A stretch of 64,000 nucleotides of DNA from Epiperipatus broadwayi (GCA_028023455.1 JAQFVV010001017.1:1-64000); one strand, 5' to 3'. Positions 39,490-51,959 are shown, counted from the stretch's first letter. Translations and numbers: made by a program. The notes: generated by a model not told the origin, from the sequence alone.

Positions 39490-40405
39490 AATAACAATAT
39501 ATGTCATTGCATCTCTAAATAAATAAATAGAGTTTGGTAAATGGCATTATTCAAATGTAGCACTAAAGATCATGGAGAAATAATTTCTACCCGTTTTACA
39601 TCATTGCAAAAATAATAATCTATAATTAAATTTAAAATAAACCAATTATTGCAGTATTTAAACGAAGTGTAAATATTGAAGTGATCAATTATGCATACAT
39701 GCAAATATCAGAGAGCTAACATTGTATAAAACTTATCAAATAAGCATTTATACATTTCATCTCTTACAAAATAAGACAGTCAAACAAAATATATTAAAAT
39801 TTAAACCCAAATGACTTTTAGATATAAAAAACAAATCTTTCCCAAAATGAATAAGCACTACATATCTTATGGCAGAAATTTCTACTCATTTTAACCTAAT
39901 TGAAAAAATAAACTATAATCAGTTATGATATAAACTAATTACTATAGTAGATGAATTAAATATTGCATCTGATTTGCAGACTAATGTCAATAATCTTACT
40001 TCGTAAATTGACTTTCTTTATCAGTGCTGATATGTGTAGGTAAATGACCATTTTATGAAAGAGTCAGTTTGCTAAAGATGCTATGCTATATAATAACACT
40101 GCGTAAATAATCTATTTGTTCAGTATTTACATTTATTAAAAATACTGCATCGATTAGTTTATTTCATTCAACTATAAATTATTCTGCCATAATGAAGTAA
40201 AATCTGTCAAAAGAGTTTCTGTAATATGAAGGTTAGTATGATGAAAAAAGTTTTGTTTACATCTGAATCAAATTTAAGATTTAGCTTTAGTAATATCACT
40301 TGTCAAACTATCTTTCTCATTAAGAGCTAAAATAGCATTTTAATATTATCAGTGTCTGAAATTTCATTTCATCAATATTTACATTTGTAAAACTGTATTA
40401 TTTGA
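39490..40405. other. AT-rich non-coding stretch
   Basis: No gene or repeat recognised. Confidence 0.5.
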
Positions 40406-40407
40406 AG

Positions 40408-40409
<2 letters not shown>

Positions 40410-40447
<38 letters not shown>

Positions 40448-40512
40448 CACATATATATATTCCGATATGATATTGTGATATATATATATATATATATATA
40501 TATCACAATATC
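40410..40512. repeat. (TA)n tracts with a TA-cored palindrome
   Basis: A (TA)n tract at about 40410-40442 is followed by GATATTGTGA, (TA)n, TCACAATATC at about 40470-40512, a perfect palindrome that could extrude as a cruciform. Confidence 0.8.
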
Positions 40513-40524
40513 ATAATTTTCAAC

Positions 40525-41400
40525 CATTGTTAATCCAGTGCAAAATGAGGACCTATCCAAAGCCAAGTCATATTTTCCAATCTCTTGTGTCTCTTCTCCA
40601 GATCACACCAGCATACATTCTCATTTCATCTATCCATCTCACAAGTGGTCCATTTTTATGTATCTTACAATCTCTTGCAATCTGCTTTAAGATTTCAATT
40701 GTCCATTTATCATTTTCTCTTTTAGCAATATGTCTAACCCAGTTTCATTTTACTCTTAATTATTTTAATAATATCAGTAATACATGTTTCTTCTTTTACC
40801 CATGTATTCATTTTTGGTCTTTTTTTTTTTTGTTATTTTTAACATACATCTTTCCATACTTGTTTGTATGATGTGAAGTCTTTGCACTGCTCTTTTGTTT
40901 AAGTATACAAGTCTCAAATCTGTAAGTAAGAACTGGTAATATACATTTATTGAAACCTTTCTTTTAAAATTCATAGGCATATTTTATTTTAATATTTCTA
41001 CCAAAAGACACTTCAACTCAGTTAAATTTTATGATTAATTTTAGCCATTACATTTCTATCTGTAGTAATAGTCTGACCAATGTATTAATAGTTGTATTTC
41101 TAACTCATCATCATCAATCTTTATTTCCTTTTTTCTGAAAATCTATGGAACACTACTTTTGTCTTTTTAATATTTACCATTAATCCTACTTTCTTATTTT
41201 TCTCTGATAAATATTGCAATATTTCCTGAAGTTGTAAAGCATTATTTGCAAAAATCAACTATATCTTCATCAAAATCTAAATAATTTAAGTAAGTTTGAT
41301 TTACTTTTACTATTAGCTTTCACTTTTAATTCACAAAATATTTCTTGCTAACTCCATCTTTTTAAATTATAGGTGAGAAAAGGAACTTATCAGCAATAAT
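40525..41400 (-). pseudogene. RTE-type LINE, reverse transcriptase C-terminal relic
   Basis: Read on the minus strand, the stretch near 41300-41130 gives LQLQEILQYLSEKNKKVGLM followed by VNIKKTKV, the segment after the YxDD box in RTE-like LINEs. Further on (about 40980-40840) it gives KRKVSINVYYQFLLTDLRLV and IQTSMERCML, recognisable as the late LPVLTYG and AMERAML regions. Nearer 40600 the order of RTE C-terminal motifs continues (a Trp-containing HIAKR-like stretch, then RWMDEMR). Frameshifts are frequent. The same element is seen at 44.16-46.99 and 56.3-57.1 kb. The 114-codon plus-strand frame here is antisense. Confidence 0.75.
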
Positions 41401-41730
41401 GTTTAAGTTTTCAAAACTCTTGTACACTCTCTGATAAATACTCTAGATGAATCTAGGTCAAACTTTTATATTTTGTTTGCCAGAGATTTATTTTATTTTT
41501 GAATTTAATAAATTTTGAAAATTGTTTAAAATTATTTTGGGCTGACATTTTTCTTTGTGTTTTTTTTTTTCAATTGTCTAAACAATGTTTATGATCTCTT
41601 TCTCTTTCTAGGTCAAACTGGTGGCATTCATTATCATTGTCAACTTTTGATCAACATGCATTAAATTTTCTAGGTATTAGTGACCTAGTACCATCATCAG
41701 TGATCAAAGGAAGTGAAGAAGTGACTGGTA

Positions 41731-41785
41731 TATATATATATATATATACCATATATATATATATATATACCATATGCTAAATCAG

Positions 41786-41823
<38 letters not shown>

Positions 41824-41834
41824 CTGATTTAGCA
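41731..41834. repeat. (TA)n cluster with a perfect palindrome
   Basis: Two TA tracts separated by CC-type interruptions. TGCTAAATCAGATTTA at 41775 then runs through (TA)n to its exact reverse complement ending at 41834 (60 bp, fully self-complementary). Confidence 0.85.
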
Positions 41835-44150
41835 CCAAGCTAGATTGTTGTTAAATGCAAATCATATAATAGCAGTTCAAGCTATATATATACATTATAA
41901 ATCTTCCATCTGCTGACTAGACAATCTATATAAATAAAAGATGGATTCCACTTTTCACTCTAGTCTAAGATCAAAATGCAGATGAGAAAGTTGGTAGTTG
42001 GACATTAGCAAACTAAAATTATATATTTGTAGCTATTTAAATAAAATACATGCAAATATAAACTACTTTTGAAAGTATACTACTAAACATAGTTTTTAAA
42101 ATATTGATGCTTTCTTTTATTCATTGTTGTTTAGATAAAAATATGATTTTAAACAAATCTAGATCATTCATACATGAAAATCACAGAGAATCAGTGCAAA
42201 CTCATCTACTCCATAAATTTTCAAATTGTTGTCGAGGCAATTTATATAAATAAAAGATGGAGTTCACTTTTCATTCTTGTTTAAAATCTTAATATATGCA
42301 AGATTTATGCTTTTATATTTCTAGAAGTTTAAACAAATACCACTAAGTTTACAGAAACCCCATTAAAATATAAGTACAGAATGAATGTTAAAATCCAACT
42401 TTTATTTATAAAGGTTGCATGGGGAACATATTGAAGATTTATAGTTTAGATTAATATTGATGGTCATTATGTGAATTACATTTATGAACTTTCTAGCTTT
42501 GTTCAAAATCATATTTGTAATCTAAATGATAATGAATAACAATGGGTTTGAATGTTTTAAAAACAATGGTTAGCAATCTACTTTTATAAACAGCTTATAA
42601 TTTCCAGTTTAATGGATTTATTTAAATTTCTGATAAGATGAAAATCTCAATATGTTACAATCAAAGTATTAACATTGTTGTCTGTATTAATATATTAGAC
42701 CAAAATGAAAAGTTGAATCCATTTTTAACTTACAGAAAATGCCTTGACAAAATAATAAAGATTTATGGAGTCAATCGAAGTGTTACAATGTGGCATTGCA
42801 ATATATATTTTAAAGAATATTTCATGTAGTCAGTGGAGAAGGGGGAGGGGGGCTTTTCATATAGTACACTTTATGTCAAAGCTAGAAGATAGTAAGGCCA
42901 GTTAAATATGTCACAAAATACATTTTTATATGATAGAATCAAATTTCGTGAATAAGCTTATATGGTTATGTGTATACAAAAACATTTATAAAATTTTCAT
43001 GTAAAATTTTAACTTTTAACTTTAAAGACTGTATTTTTTTACTATTATTTAAAAACTTTTTTTCGGGATCGATAAGTTTTAATTCTTTGTAAAGGAAAGA
43101 TAGGAGTTTTCTTGAAATTTTAATTAAATTGAACAAGTTCAACAGACAAAATAAATTAATTTAGAATGTAAAGATTAAAATCGTACAGATTAATCTAAAA
43201 TTAGTTATGGAAAACATTTAGTTTGATTATTTTCTACATTGATTAATTAAACTCAGAAAATATGTAACAATAGTTTATTATATTTATTATTTTACATTAT
43301 CAGTTTCAAGAGAAATGAATTAATGTTGGGACACTATTTGTAATCTTGTTATGTAGAATTTGTAATCAATTTCCCTGTATCTATTGTTTTCTATTGTAGT
43401 TCTTTTATTATTTTTTTGAATTAGAGTATTTTTTACATTATATTTATTATTAGATAGTGTAATATGCATTTTGTATAGATTAGCAGAAATAACCATTCTT
43501 TCAAATGAAATTAGTCCATGTAAACATGCCATTTATTATCATGCAGCATACATTTTCAGAAAATAGCCTGAGAGCAATGTTTATTATGATAGCTAATCTT
43601 TTTTGAAAAAAACTGGAGAATTCCCAAATGTGAAGGTACTCTTGTTTAGGTTTTGCCCAACACAGAATATCAACTTCAAATAGAATGTCTTCAAAGAACA
43701 AATAAATTATTTAAGCCAATTACTATTTATTTAAATACCAATCACGACAATATATATATAATTATAATTGAAATAATATTTAATTAACGGATATTTTTAT
43801 TTATTTTACATATATATATATATATAATCTTCAAAATGTGTGAAACATCTCAAAATACAATTATACAATTATATTGCCTATATCAATAATAGAAATTATG
43901 TATAAAAACAATGCTATTCATTAAAATATACAAATAACATAATTTGTTTGCAAACAATAAAAATTCATTTCATCATTGAAATTATTATGTATTAAAGCAT
44001 AAATGTTGCCTGCCAGACTTGTCTCCAAAAACAATTAAGGGATTAAAGTCATGTGGACATTTATAAATTTTGATGAATTTTACATAGATTTCAAATAAAC
44101 CTTTTTTTCTGTATAAATATTTGACTATTATTATATATTCTTCAGAGTAA
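41835..44150. other. AT-rich non-coding stretch
   Basis: No gene seen. The short frames here (60-70 codons) have no domain or compositional support. Confidence 0.5.
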
Positions 44151-44154
44151 ACAA

Positions 44155-44885
44155 TATATTAGAATTATTATGGGAGACTTTAATGCTAGAATTGGTAAAC
44201 AGATGAAAGATGAAAGTGTTGTAGGTAGTTTTGGTTATGGTAATAGAAATGAGAGAGGACATAAACTTGTGGAGTTTGCAGAAAAAGAAAAACTTTATAT
44301 TATGAATTCTTTTTTTTTTTTTTTGAGAAAAATGTTAAAAGGAAATGGACATGGAAGCATCCAAATGAAGGTACAGCAGAATTTGACTAACAGAAAATAT
44401 ATATTTCAAGATTGTAATGTTTTTAATAAATTTAGTACAGGAAGTGATCATTGATTAGTAAGATGAAAGATATGTGTTAATGCAAAACTAGACAGACAAA
44501 AATTATTAAGGAAAACAATCTTCATAAACATTATAATGAATTTAAATTAGAACTTACAAATTGGTTTTAAGTATTAGTACATTCCAAACATGATTCAGAT
44601 TTGAATGAAATTAATATGAAAACAACTTATACATTTTTAAAAACTGCAACAAAGATAGCTGGTAAAACAAAGCAGCAATTGACCAATAGAATTTCTACAG
44701 AGACTAGAGAATTTATGAAGAAAAGGAGTAATATGAGGATATACAACAATGATGCATTAAAACAGATTGAATATTATTTCATCCAGTTGATAGAATCAAA
44801 ACATGTAATAGATATAAATCTCACTGCTTTTCAGCCATTATCAAATCACTTTAAGAAAAAAGTTTCTCTAATTCAGATACTCTAA
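44155..44885 (+). pseudogene. RTE-type LINE endonuclease relic
   Basis: Starts MGDFNARIGKQMKD at 44170, the metal-binding GDFNA motif of APE-type endonucleases in RTE LINEs. It continues GSFGYGNRNERGHKLVEFAE and LYIMNSFF, then a T-run that slips the frame, NRKYIFQDCNVFNKF and the catalytic TGSDH near 44440-44454, followed at once by a stop codon. The linker before the RT follows from 44601 in another frame (TKIAGKTKQQLTNRISTETR, EFMKKRSNM). No RT follows, because the sequence meets an oppositely oriented RTE piece at about 44890. Confidence 0.8.
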
Positions 44886-45223
44886 TGTATAGTGTTTTTT
44901 CTGTATATGATAACAATATCCTTTTTTGCTTCAACTACTTTTTTCACATGTCAGTTTCTAGGTCTTTAATAATCATTTTTGGATCCAGTGCTAACAATTT
45001 AACTATCCATCTATTATTATTCATTTTTGATAATATGCTCACCCACCTCCTTTTAAGACACTTAACTACTTCATTCATTGTTTGTTCTCTTACTCAAGTA
45101 TTTTACTTTCAGTTCTTTCTTGTTATTCTTAACATATCTCTCTCTATATTTTATTGATTAATTGAAAGTCTGTGATTTGCTTTTTTGCTAAGTATTCACA
45201 TCTCAGATTCATATGTAAAAACA

Positions 45224-45810
45224 GTTGTTGTCGATGAGCCACCATATCCCACTGGATGGCACTGTTTTCGTGCTAAAACACATAAAAATGCCTTTTCCGT
45301 GGCCGACACGTTCGAACCCACGTTTTCTATAATACAACTTTTTTGTTATACTACAGATTGCAGGCCACTATGTCGCATTGCAGTACAGCATATAGGTTTA
45401 CACAGCAAATACATTTTCCCAAATTTGCACAGTTTATAAAATGGTTACGGCTTGGGGAGAGGGTGTGTTTTTTTGAATTGGATGAAAATGTTATTTTCAT
45501 TGGATTTTTATTTTATTTTAAAGTATTGAAATGTTCAGATTTTGTAAAGTAATAATTAACAGACTTTTTACACCATAGCGTATTGAAGTTTTAAGTAGTA
45601 AATGTTGATGAGATATATGTATAAAGTGAATTGGAATTAGGTAACGCGTCAAGTAACGTACTGTTCGTAACATTTCCACGAGACATTTTAAGATTGTACC
45701 GTGTGTATATTTTTGAAATAAAAAATAGCATTAACACAAAAATATCCAGTAAGAAAAGTACAATTGAATACTGTTTTTTTTAAATGTCATAAAAAGCATA
45801 TATTATAAAC

Positions 45811-45845
<35 letters not shown>

Positions 45846-46479
45846 CGTTGTTTAAAAAAGTTTTAGTTTCTTTCTTTTCTACGACTACTGTTATACTTTG
45901 TTGAATATAGTTTACGTTTATTGTTATCATTTATTTTATAGATGTTAGTAAAAAAAATATTTACAAAAACACAATTTTGATATTTTTTATTTTAACCATA
46001 AACCTAACCTTAAAACTAACCCTAAAGCTAATCCTAAAACTAATCCTAAACCTAACCCTAAACTAACCCTAAAACTAACCCTAAACCTAACCGTAACAAC
46101 TTTTACTTTTAGTTGTCATTCGATTTGAAATAAAAAATAGCGGTAAACAACAAAAATAAAAGCCGTAACCCCAGTAAAAAAATCTCCAATAGAAAATTGA
46201 TTTTTCTAATAAAAAGAAAACTAAAAAAGATGAATCAAATTGTAATTTGTTTATTTTATTTTACATTAATTATTATCATTTAATTTGTATATGTTAATAA
46301 AAAATAATATTTAAAATTAAATAATATTTAAAAAAGACGATTTTCTTTTGTTTTTATTTTCGCATTACAAAAAACACATCAAAATGATTATAATTAACGG
46401 CCTGTGAATAATCATATTTTATAGTTTAAGTGTGATAACTGCGCCATCCAGTGGGATATGGTTGCTCATCGACGACAAC
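45224..46479. mobile_element. 1256-bp TIR element inserted in the RTE relic
   Basis: The left terminus 45224-45262 (GTTGTTGTCGATGAGCCACC...) and the right terminus 46441-46479 are reverse complements over 39 bp with three mismatches, and both continue through ATATCCCACTGGATGGC. The RTE relic continues on either side. The interior has no transposase; the 84- and 69-codon frames at its left end have no recognised domain. It contains a (TA)n tract at about 45813-45841 and the telomere-like array at 45997-46093. No convincing target-site duplication was found. The superfamily is not identified. Confidence 0.8.
45997..46093. repeat. Degenerate telomere-like (CCCTAA) array
   Basis: About 97 bp of CCTAA-type repeats with variable spacers (AACCTAACC, AACTAACCCTAAA, AACCTAACCCTAAACTAACC), that is, a TTAGGG-like pattern on the minus strand. 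The period alternates between 6 and about 12 because AAA or AAACT is added. It sits inside the TIR element, so it more likely belongs to that element than to a chromosome end. Confidence 0.8.
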
Positions 46480-47068
46480 TTCTAAAATGCAATTTTAAAA
46501 AATCTTCCATTTCTAACATAGAGCCACACTTACTTTTATCAAGTTTAATTCTATAATTAATTTTATCTGCTATGTTTTGTCTGGATTAATAATTTGATCA
46601 AGTACTTCAGTTTTTTAACTTCTAATTCATATTGATCAATTTTTACTTTTTAGTCATAAATTATTATGTTAGTTTTAGTTCTTTTTTTTTTTACTTTCTT
46701 CTGACAATTTTTGTAATATTTCATTAAATTTCTATGTATTTTTTATTTTATTTTTCAATTCTCAAAATACTTTTCATAAAACTGCTGTAAAACATTTTGG
46801 AGATATGGAACCAATCTTTGATACACCTTTATTAATTTTATTTTTTTTAGTATTACTATATAATCTAATGACTTCTATTGCATTTTGATATTTTTCAGAA
46901 TATGAAAAATAACATGATTCTACATTTTTATTATCAGTTTTTGTAATCACTGTGCAATTACTTATATGATCAATATCATTCAATAATCAATAAATCTTCA
47001 CCATAATCTTTTTAAAAACTTTTATTTTCATCATATATATTTAAAATCCTTTCATATTCTTCATATTC

Positions 47069-47107
47069 CAACGTTTCGATTGTTTTTAATTACAATCATT
47101 TTCAAGG
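47069..47107 (-). ncRNA. Penelope-end hammerhead-like hairpin
   Basis: The minus strand reads GCCTTGAAAATGATTGTAAT, a loop, ACAATCGAAACGTTGG. GATTGT/ACAATC forms a stem II-like hairpin directly followed by GAAAC and the ACGT palindrome, as in the 28-kb Penelope ends. The CUGANGA core is not matched (CTTGAAAAT), so this is probably a decayed ribozyme. Confidence 0.4.
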
Positions 47108-47109
47108 CA

Positions 47110-48175
47110 CTACAAAATACACAGAAATAATTGAATAAATAAAAACACAAATACATCTTATAACTCTATATAAATACCAGAAATTGTATTATAATAATCT
47201 TAAAATAAATAATTATACATATTATACCATTAAATAATACATTTACATTTTATTATTTTATCCAATTTTTTTAAAATAACTCCTATTACAAATCAATTAC
47301 TATAAACAATAATAAAAATAACCAATGAAACAATTTTAAAACATACCTATAAACTTCTATTTTATTTATATCACATTATATTTTATATTTTACCAATGCC
47401 ATTTTATCAATTCCATTCCAAATAAATACCTTAAATCATTTAAATATACCCTTATTTAAATACTTTCATAGTACTTTTAAATACATTGTTTAATACATTC
47501 CTTTTAACACCTCTATATACCATTTATTTTATTTAACACTGGATTTAATTTTTTTATATAATTTCATTCTTTAATTATTCTTTCTTTAAAATTCCTAACC
47601 TTTTCTATCATTTTAATACTAAAATTCCTATGGCTATATTTTTCTCTATGAATAAAAACACTAGAATTCTTATCTTTTAAATGTTGTTTAAATCTAGTTC
47701 TTAATGTATTCTTAGTTGTTCCCACATATGATACATTATTTCCATCTTTTTTACAATTTTCACAGACAATAATATATATCCCATTCATTTTATCTAGTTC
47801 ACACTCTATACCATTATTATTTATTAAATTCCCCAAACTACATTTTTTCTTATATACATTTTTTCTTATTTGTTATATGATCAAATATCTTTTCAAAATA
47901 TACAAATCCAAAACATAATAATAATTATTATTCACTGGTTCTGTCTTATTTTTTTTTCAATTGAATATGATCCACTTTACTAAACCCATTTATAAATTTA
48001 ATATGTTCTTTTAGTTCATTTGAATTTGAAGCTCACTCTAAACATGTTCTAATTATTCATTTAATTTATTCTTGTGAATATTAATTAAAAACGGCTCATG
48101 GTCTCTCCTCTGTAACATCATCTCAAAGGGCATTAACAGAAACCATATATTTATCCCTGAATTCAAATTTTTCTG
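47110..48175 (-). mobile_element. Penelope-like element relic (second family)
   Basis: Minus-strand relic with the GIY-YIG domain at 47563-47836 as its only clear part. Upstream to about 48175 frames are broken, with fragments such as HEPFLINIHKNKLNE that may be the end of the RT or linker. The downstream 450 bp are non-coding up to the hairpin at 47069-47107. It differs in sequence from the element at 28 and 32.5 kb. Confidence 0.6.
47563..47836 (-). pseudogene. GIY-YIG endonuclease domain of a Penelope-like element
   Basis: Open frame of 90 codons. NGIYIIVCENCKKDGNNVSY followed by VGTTKNTLRTRFKQHLKDKN gives the GIY and Y-[VI]-G core with the Cys pair and the downstream Arg-x-x-x-His that mark Penelope-type GIY-YIG domains. 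SSVFIHREKYSHRNFSIKMI follows. It ends at a TAA (about 47564-47566) where relatives continue (ELNYIKKLNPVLN can still be read beyond). The usual role is DNA nicking during integration. The RT is not intact, so the element is dead. Confidence 0.8.
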
Positions 48176-48593
48176 TTCTTTATTCTTTGGCCCATGATTT
48201 TTTATTATAATTATAACAAAGTTTATTATTCAAAATGATAAAATTAATATTTTATTTTATTATAACTTAATAGTATAAACATTCACTTTTGCATTCATTC
48301 AGAATTTGAAGTTATTTTTACTCGATAGGTATTTTTGTATAAATCTTAGTTACTTAAATATAAATATAAATGATTCGTAATTGTTTACTTATGATTTATT
48401 TTTTCTAAATGGACAATATGTGATGGATTTACGTGTCACATATTCCTGTTTTTAATAAAAATAGAAGGCAATTCAAATAATAATATAAGACCATTACTAA
48501 CTTAAGATTTATAATTAAAGAGTAATCAAATTTTATATAGCCATAAGAATAAAATCAATAATTATATATAAAAATATATCTTTATTTTAGAAA

Positions 48594-48900
48594 TTAATTA
48601 GACAACTTTAAGTTTAAACTGTGAGCATAATATGTCCTTTTAATATCTCTCTCATTTTCCAGAAGAAATGTACTTCCCCCAAATTTCGAAATAATTTTAT
48701 ATGGACCTTTATATAATGGGACAAATTTCTTGTAGTTATTTAAATTGACATGGTTTATCATTCTCTCATTTCTTTGCCTACCTTTTCGTATTAAATTTTC
48801 CCTTGCTGTTTGTATATCCATTTCATGGTCAATCTCTTCCCTAATAATGGATAAAGAAGTTTTTATAGAGAAAGGGCTATGTTTTTCAAAATGTAAATAA
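48594..48900 (-). pseudogene. Gypsy integrase C-terminal domain relic
   Basis: The 75-codon frame includes QTARENLIRKGRQRNERMIN, KKFVPLYKGPYKIISKFGGS and TYYAHSLNLKL, corresponding to the end of Ty3/Gypsy integrase, where a GPY/F-type motif (here KGPYKI) follows the core. It ends at TAA about 48594-48596. Confidence 0.75.
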
Positions 48901-49079
48901 ATAGATGGTTAGTTGATTGATTCATTGGGGATTCAATTAATATAATCTCCAATCTTTTGAAACTCAACTTTTATAGTTATCATTAACATAAACATAAAAA
49001 AGTATGTTTTGTTCTCCTTCTGATTCATTCACTGGGATTATACTGTGGATTACAGATTAAAGTTAAAACTTGTTTGAGT

Positions 49080-49330
49080 CTTTGTTTGATGATTTTTCAA
49101 TTTAGCAATTATAGATTTAGTATCTTATTTCCTAATAAGATAAGTGGCAACAGGTATAGAAAATATGTCATATGTAAGAGGTAGATATTTGAATACTTAA
49201 TAGGATAGTAATGGTCCATAAAAGTTTATAACTAATATTTCATTTGACTTTTCTAATATGATAGGTTGTGGTATTTTTATATAAATTTTATTAAGAGGCT
49301 TGAACTTTATGTATATTAGACAAGTTGTTT
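49080..49330 (-). pseudogene. Gypsy integrase catalytic core relic
   Basis: The minus strand reads KPLNKIYIKIPQPIILEKSN, then EILVINFYGPLLSY, a stop, and FKYLPLTYDIFSIPVATYLI. This is the conserved start of the rve core (usually VDFxGPLP and a Y-ILVxxDxFSR stretch). The first catalytic Asp is replaced by Asn (VINF). Confidence 0.65.
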
Positions 49331-50406
49331 GTGCCATTATGATGCTAGAATATAATCATGGTTAATAGGACATCTAATAAAGGATTTATTCTACTTTACA
49401 TTGGCTATAGTGACTATACAAACATTGTGTATATGTTATAAGTTTCTTGCATAAGGATTGGGTAATAAGTATACTCAAGTATCCTTTACTTTATAACACA
49501 TTGTAACATAATATTTTTAATTAATTAATTTATACCTCTCATATATTCCTTGAATTTCATTACATTCCCAGTGATTGTTTGATAGTTGTTTTTTTTTTCT
49601 AAATGAAAAAATACTGTTCATATAGTATGGATCATTTTTTGTACAACATTTAAATTTTTCAGGTCACCTTCAACTGAGTCTCTATTGCTAAAGATAGAAT
49701 GAGAACAAGAGTCATCTTTTTTTAAAGGATGTTGTATAATATCCTAGATGGGTATGATGATGTTAGCAACTATATTTTCTGAATCTGGACAATAAATGAT
49801 ACTATATTTGAATTAATGAGTGAACTATTGTTTAAATAACTTATATTTAAATATTGCAATTTTTGTGATCAGTAATAACAATAACTTTTGAACCCAATAA
49901 ACTGTATTTACATTTATTAAACTTCTTTTTGCATTATACTATAATTTAATTTGTCACTTCTCAATGTCATGATAATAAAATGTAACACCTTGTGTTGATG
50001 AAGATAATTAATTTGAATCAACACAATGTCCAAACCACTACTACCTGATTGATCATAGGAAGGTGTACTAAATCTAGACAATGTCAATACAACATAATGT
50101 AATTTATCTCTGAATATTTGAAAATGATTTTGTTGTTGATTATCCCATTCCTATTTTTGGTCTTTCTATAATAATCTAACTAAGGTTTCAGTAACTTTAA
50201 TTTTTTTTATAGAATCTGTGATAGAAGTTGCATAGTCCTAAAATGAATTGTTAACATCTTCCTATTATTCAAATTGGTAAAATTTTTAATTGGTTGGATT
50301 TTATCTGTATGAAATTGAATTCCTCTCTTGTTCACTGAATGATTCAAAATGTTATATCCTCAGTGACAAACATATTTTTCTTCAAGTTGATCATAATGGT
50401 TTTGTC

Positions 50407-51043
50407 TTAACATTCCCATAGAAAAGATATTAAATGGGAAAGAGAATCTTCTACATTATGGGTTGCAGTATTAACAACATCTATATACATAATTATAATG
50501 CTCTTATGATCTGACACTATACAATTTAAACATCTTATCAAACCTGCCCCATTATTGACTAGACAAAATGGCATCCTTTGGAACACATATAAATAACCTT
50601 CATATTTGAAAGCTGTATATTCTCTATCTTCAGAATGAGGGGATATTTTCCAGTAACTAGCTGTAAAGTTGATTATAGAAAATATGGTCTTATTCTTAAA
50701 TTTAATCAAAAAATTGTGTATTGAGGGTGGCATATATTGTTCAGGTATAGGAATATTCAGATGTCTAGCATCTAAACATAAACATTAGGATCCATGTTTT
50801 TCTTGACAACTACTATTGGATTGTTATCTGAAGGACACTTTTTATGATATTCTTTTCCAGCAGTTTATCAATTTGTTTCTTCACTTCCTCATTATATTGA
50901 TAGTGTATTGGGTAAGATTTATATTGATAATGGGGTTTACCTTTTACCATAGTACAGTGTACATATACAGGTATAATATCAGGTTTATTGAAAAGTAAAT
51001 TCTGGTATTGAATCAGAATATTTTCTAAAGGCTTAAAAATCAT
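50407..51043 (-). pseudogene. Gypsy reverse transcriptase relic
   Basis: The upstream frame (51043-50813) has KPHYQYKSYPIHYQYNEEVK and IDKLLEKNIIK, the entry region of Gypsy pol. The downstream frame (50733-50407) has FSIINFTASYWKI, REYTAFKYEGYLYVFQRMPF and the catalytic box as MYIDVVNTATHN, that is YIDV instead of YIDD. The second catalytic aspartate is therefore lost, as is the first (NFTASYW instead of DFxxSYW). The two frames are separated by about 80 bp with frameshift and deletion. Confidence 0.8.
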
Positions 51044-51179
51044 GTGGGTAACCTTTCATAATTTTATGTTTAGTTTTAATTTCATGAGTTTCAATTATTT
51101 CTTTTACACATGCAATTCTTGGAGATGAAAGTTGCTCAATATCAATATGTTATTCTTTTTTTGGTTGAAAATAATATCA

Positions 51180-51530
51180 TTTTCATAATCTAGGATGCAT
51201 CTATACTGGTGTAGAAAATGAGAACCCAAAATTATATCTAGAGCCAATCCATTCATTACTAAAAAAAATATTTTCTATATTCTGGTTGACGATTTGTAAA
51301 TTACAACAAATCTGTTTAGCATAAAATTTGACTCTCTTTTCATTAGCTAAAATAACTTGAATTTGTTTCAAGGGTAGTGTGGAAATATCAGGATTGATAT
51401 TTAAAATTTTCTAAACAAATCTTTGACTAATAATGGAAATCTGGGTTCCTGTATCTATCAAAGCTTTAGTGTAACTACCTTCTACAGTAATTGAAATTAA
51501 AGAGAAATTTTGGCTACAAACATTAACTAT
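51180..51530 (-). pseudogene. Gypsy retroviral-type aspartic protease relic
   Basis: The minus strand reads LISITVEGSYTKALIDTGTQ and then ISIIS, with the catalytic DTG at about 51448-51456. After a stop it continues with NGLALDIILGSHFLHQYRCI and LDYEND, the ILGxxFL motif that closes the fold of Gypsy proteases. Confidence 0.75.
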
Positions 51531-51821
51531 TTCTTGGTATTATTTAATAATTATATTGTTAAAGTATTTATAAATATAATGTATGTTAAATTCATTGTAA
51601 TATATCTGTGGTAAGGAACATCCCATTGAGATCTCTATTAGTTTTTCAAGAATGAAGATGGTAATGAAATGCATTTTAGTATTGTTACTTTTGTTATATT
51701 CTTTATAGGTGATTTTAGTAAAATTTTGAGTGCTGGAGTAACATCCATTAAATAAAGTTCTTGCTAAGAAACATTACTATTATGTCTCCAAGATCTATTC
51801 CATGGGTGACTATGCCTTTGT

Positions 51822-51921
<100 letters not shown>

Positions 51922-51959
51922 TTGAAGTTTGGAATTCAGAATTGTGATTTTAAAATGTT

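Larger units (their letters stand above)
44890..46985 (-). pseudogene. RTE-type LINE reverse transcriptase relic, split by a TIR element
   Basis: On the minus strand from 46985 one reads NCTVITKTDN, INKGVSKIGSISPKCFTAVL (the RGVRQGDTISPKLFTA-like box of RTE elements) and then KFNEILQKLSEESKKK, with the YxDD box lost. The C-terminal part resumes at about 45220-44890 beyond a 1256-bp insertion (45224-46479). It shows several frameshifts and stops. It abuts the plus-strand endonuclease relic at about 44888 in inverted orientation. Confidence 0.75.

Noticed and set aside
40527-40871. 114-codon plus-strand frame
   Set aside because: Antisense to the RTE reverse transcriptase relic.
45280-45340. 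Second tRNA-like B box (GGTTCGAAC on minus) inside the 1256-bp TIR element
   Set aside because: No convincing A box at the right distance, and a single copy in the window.
45997-46093. Chromosome end (true telomere)
   Set aside because: The repeat is degenerate, under 100 bp, and flanked by kilobases of other sequence within a transposable element.
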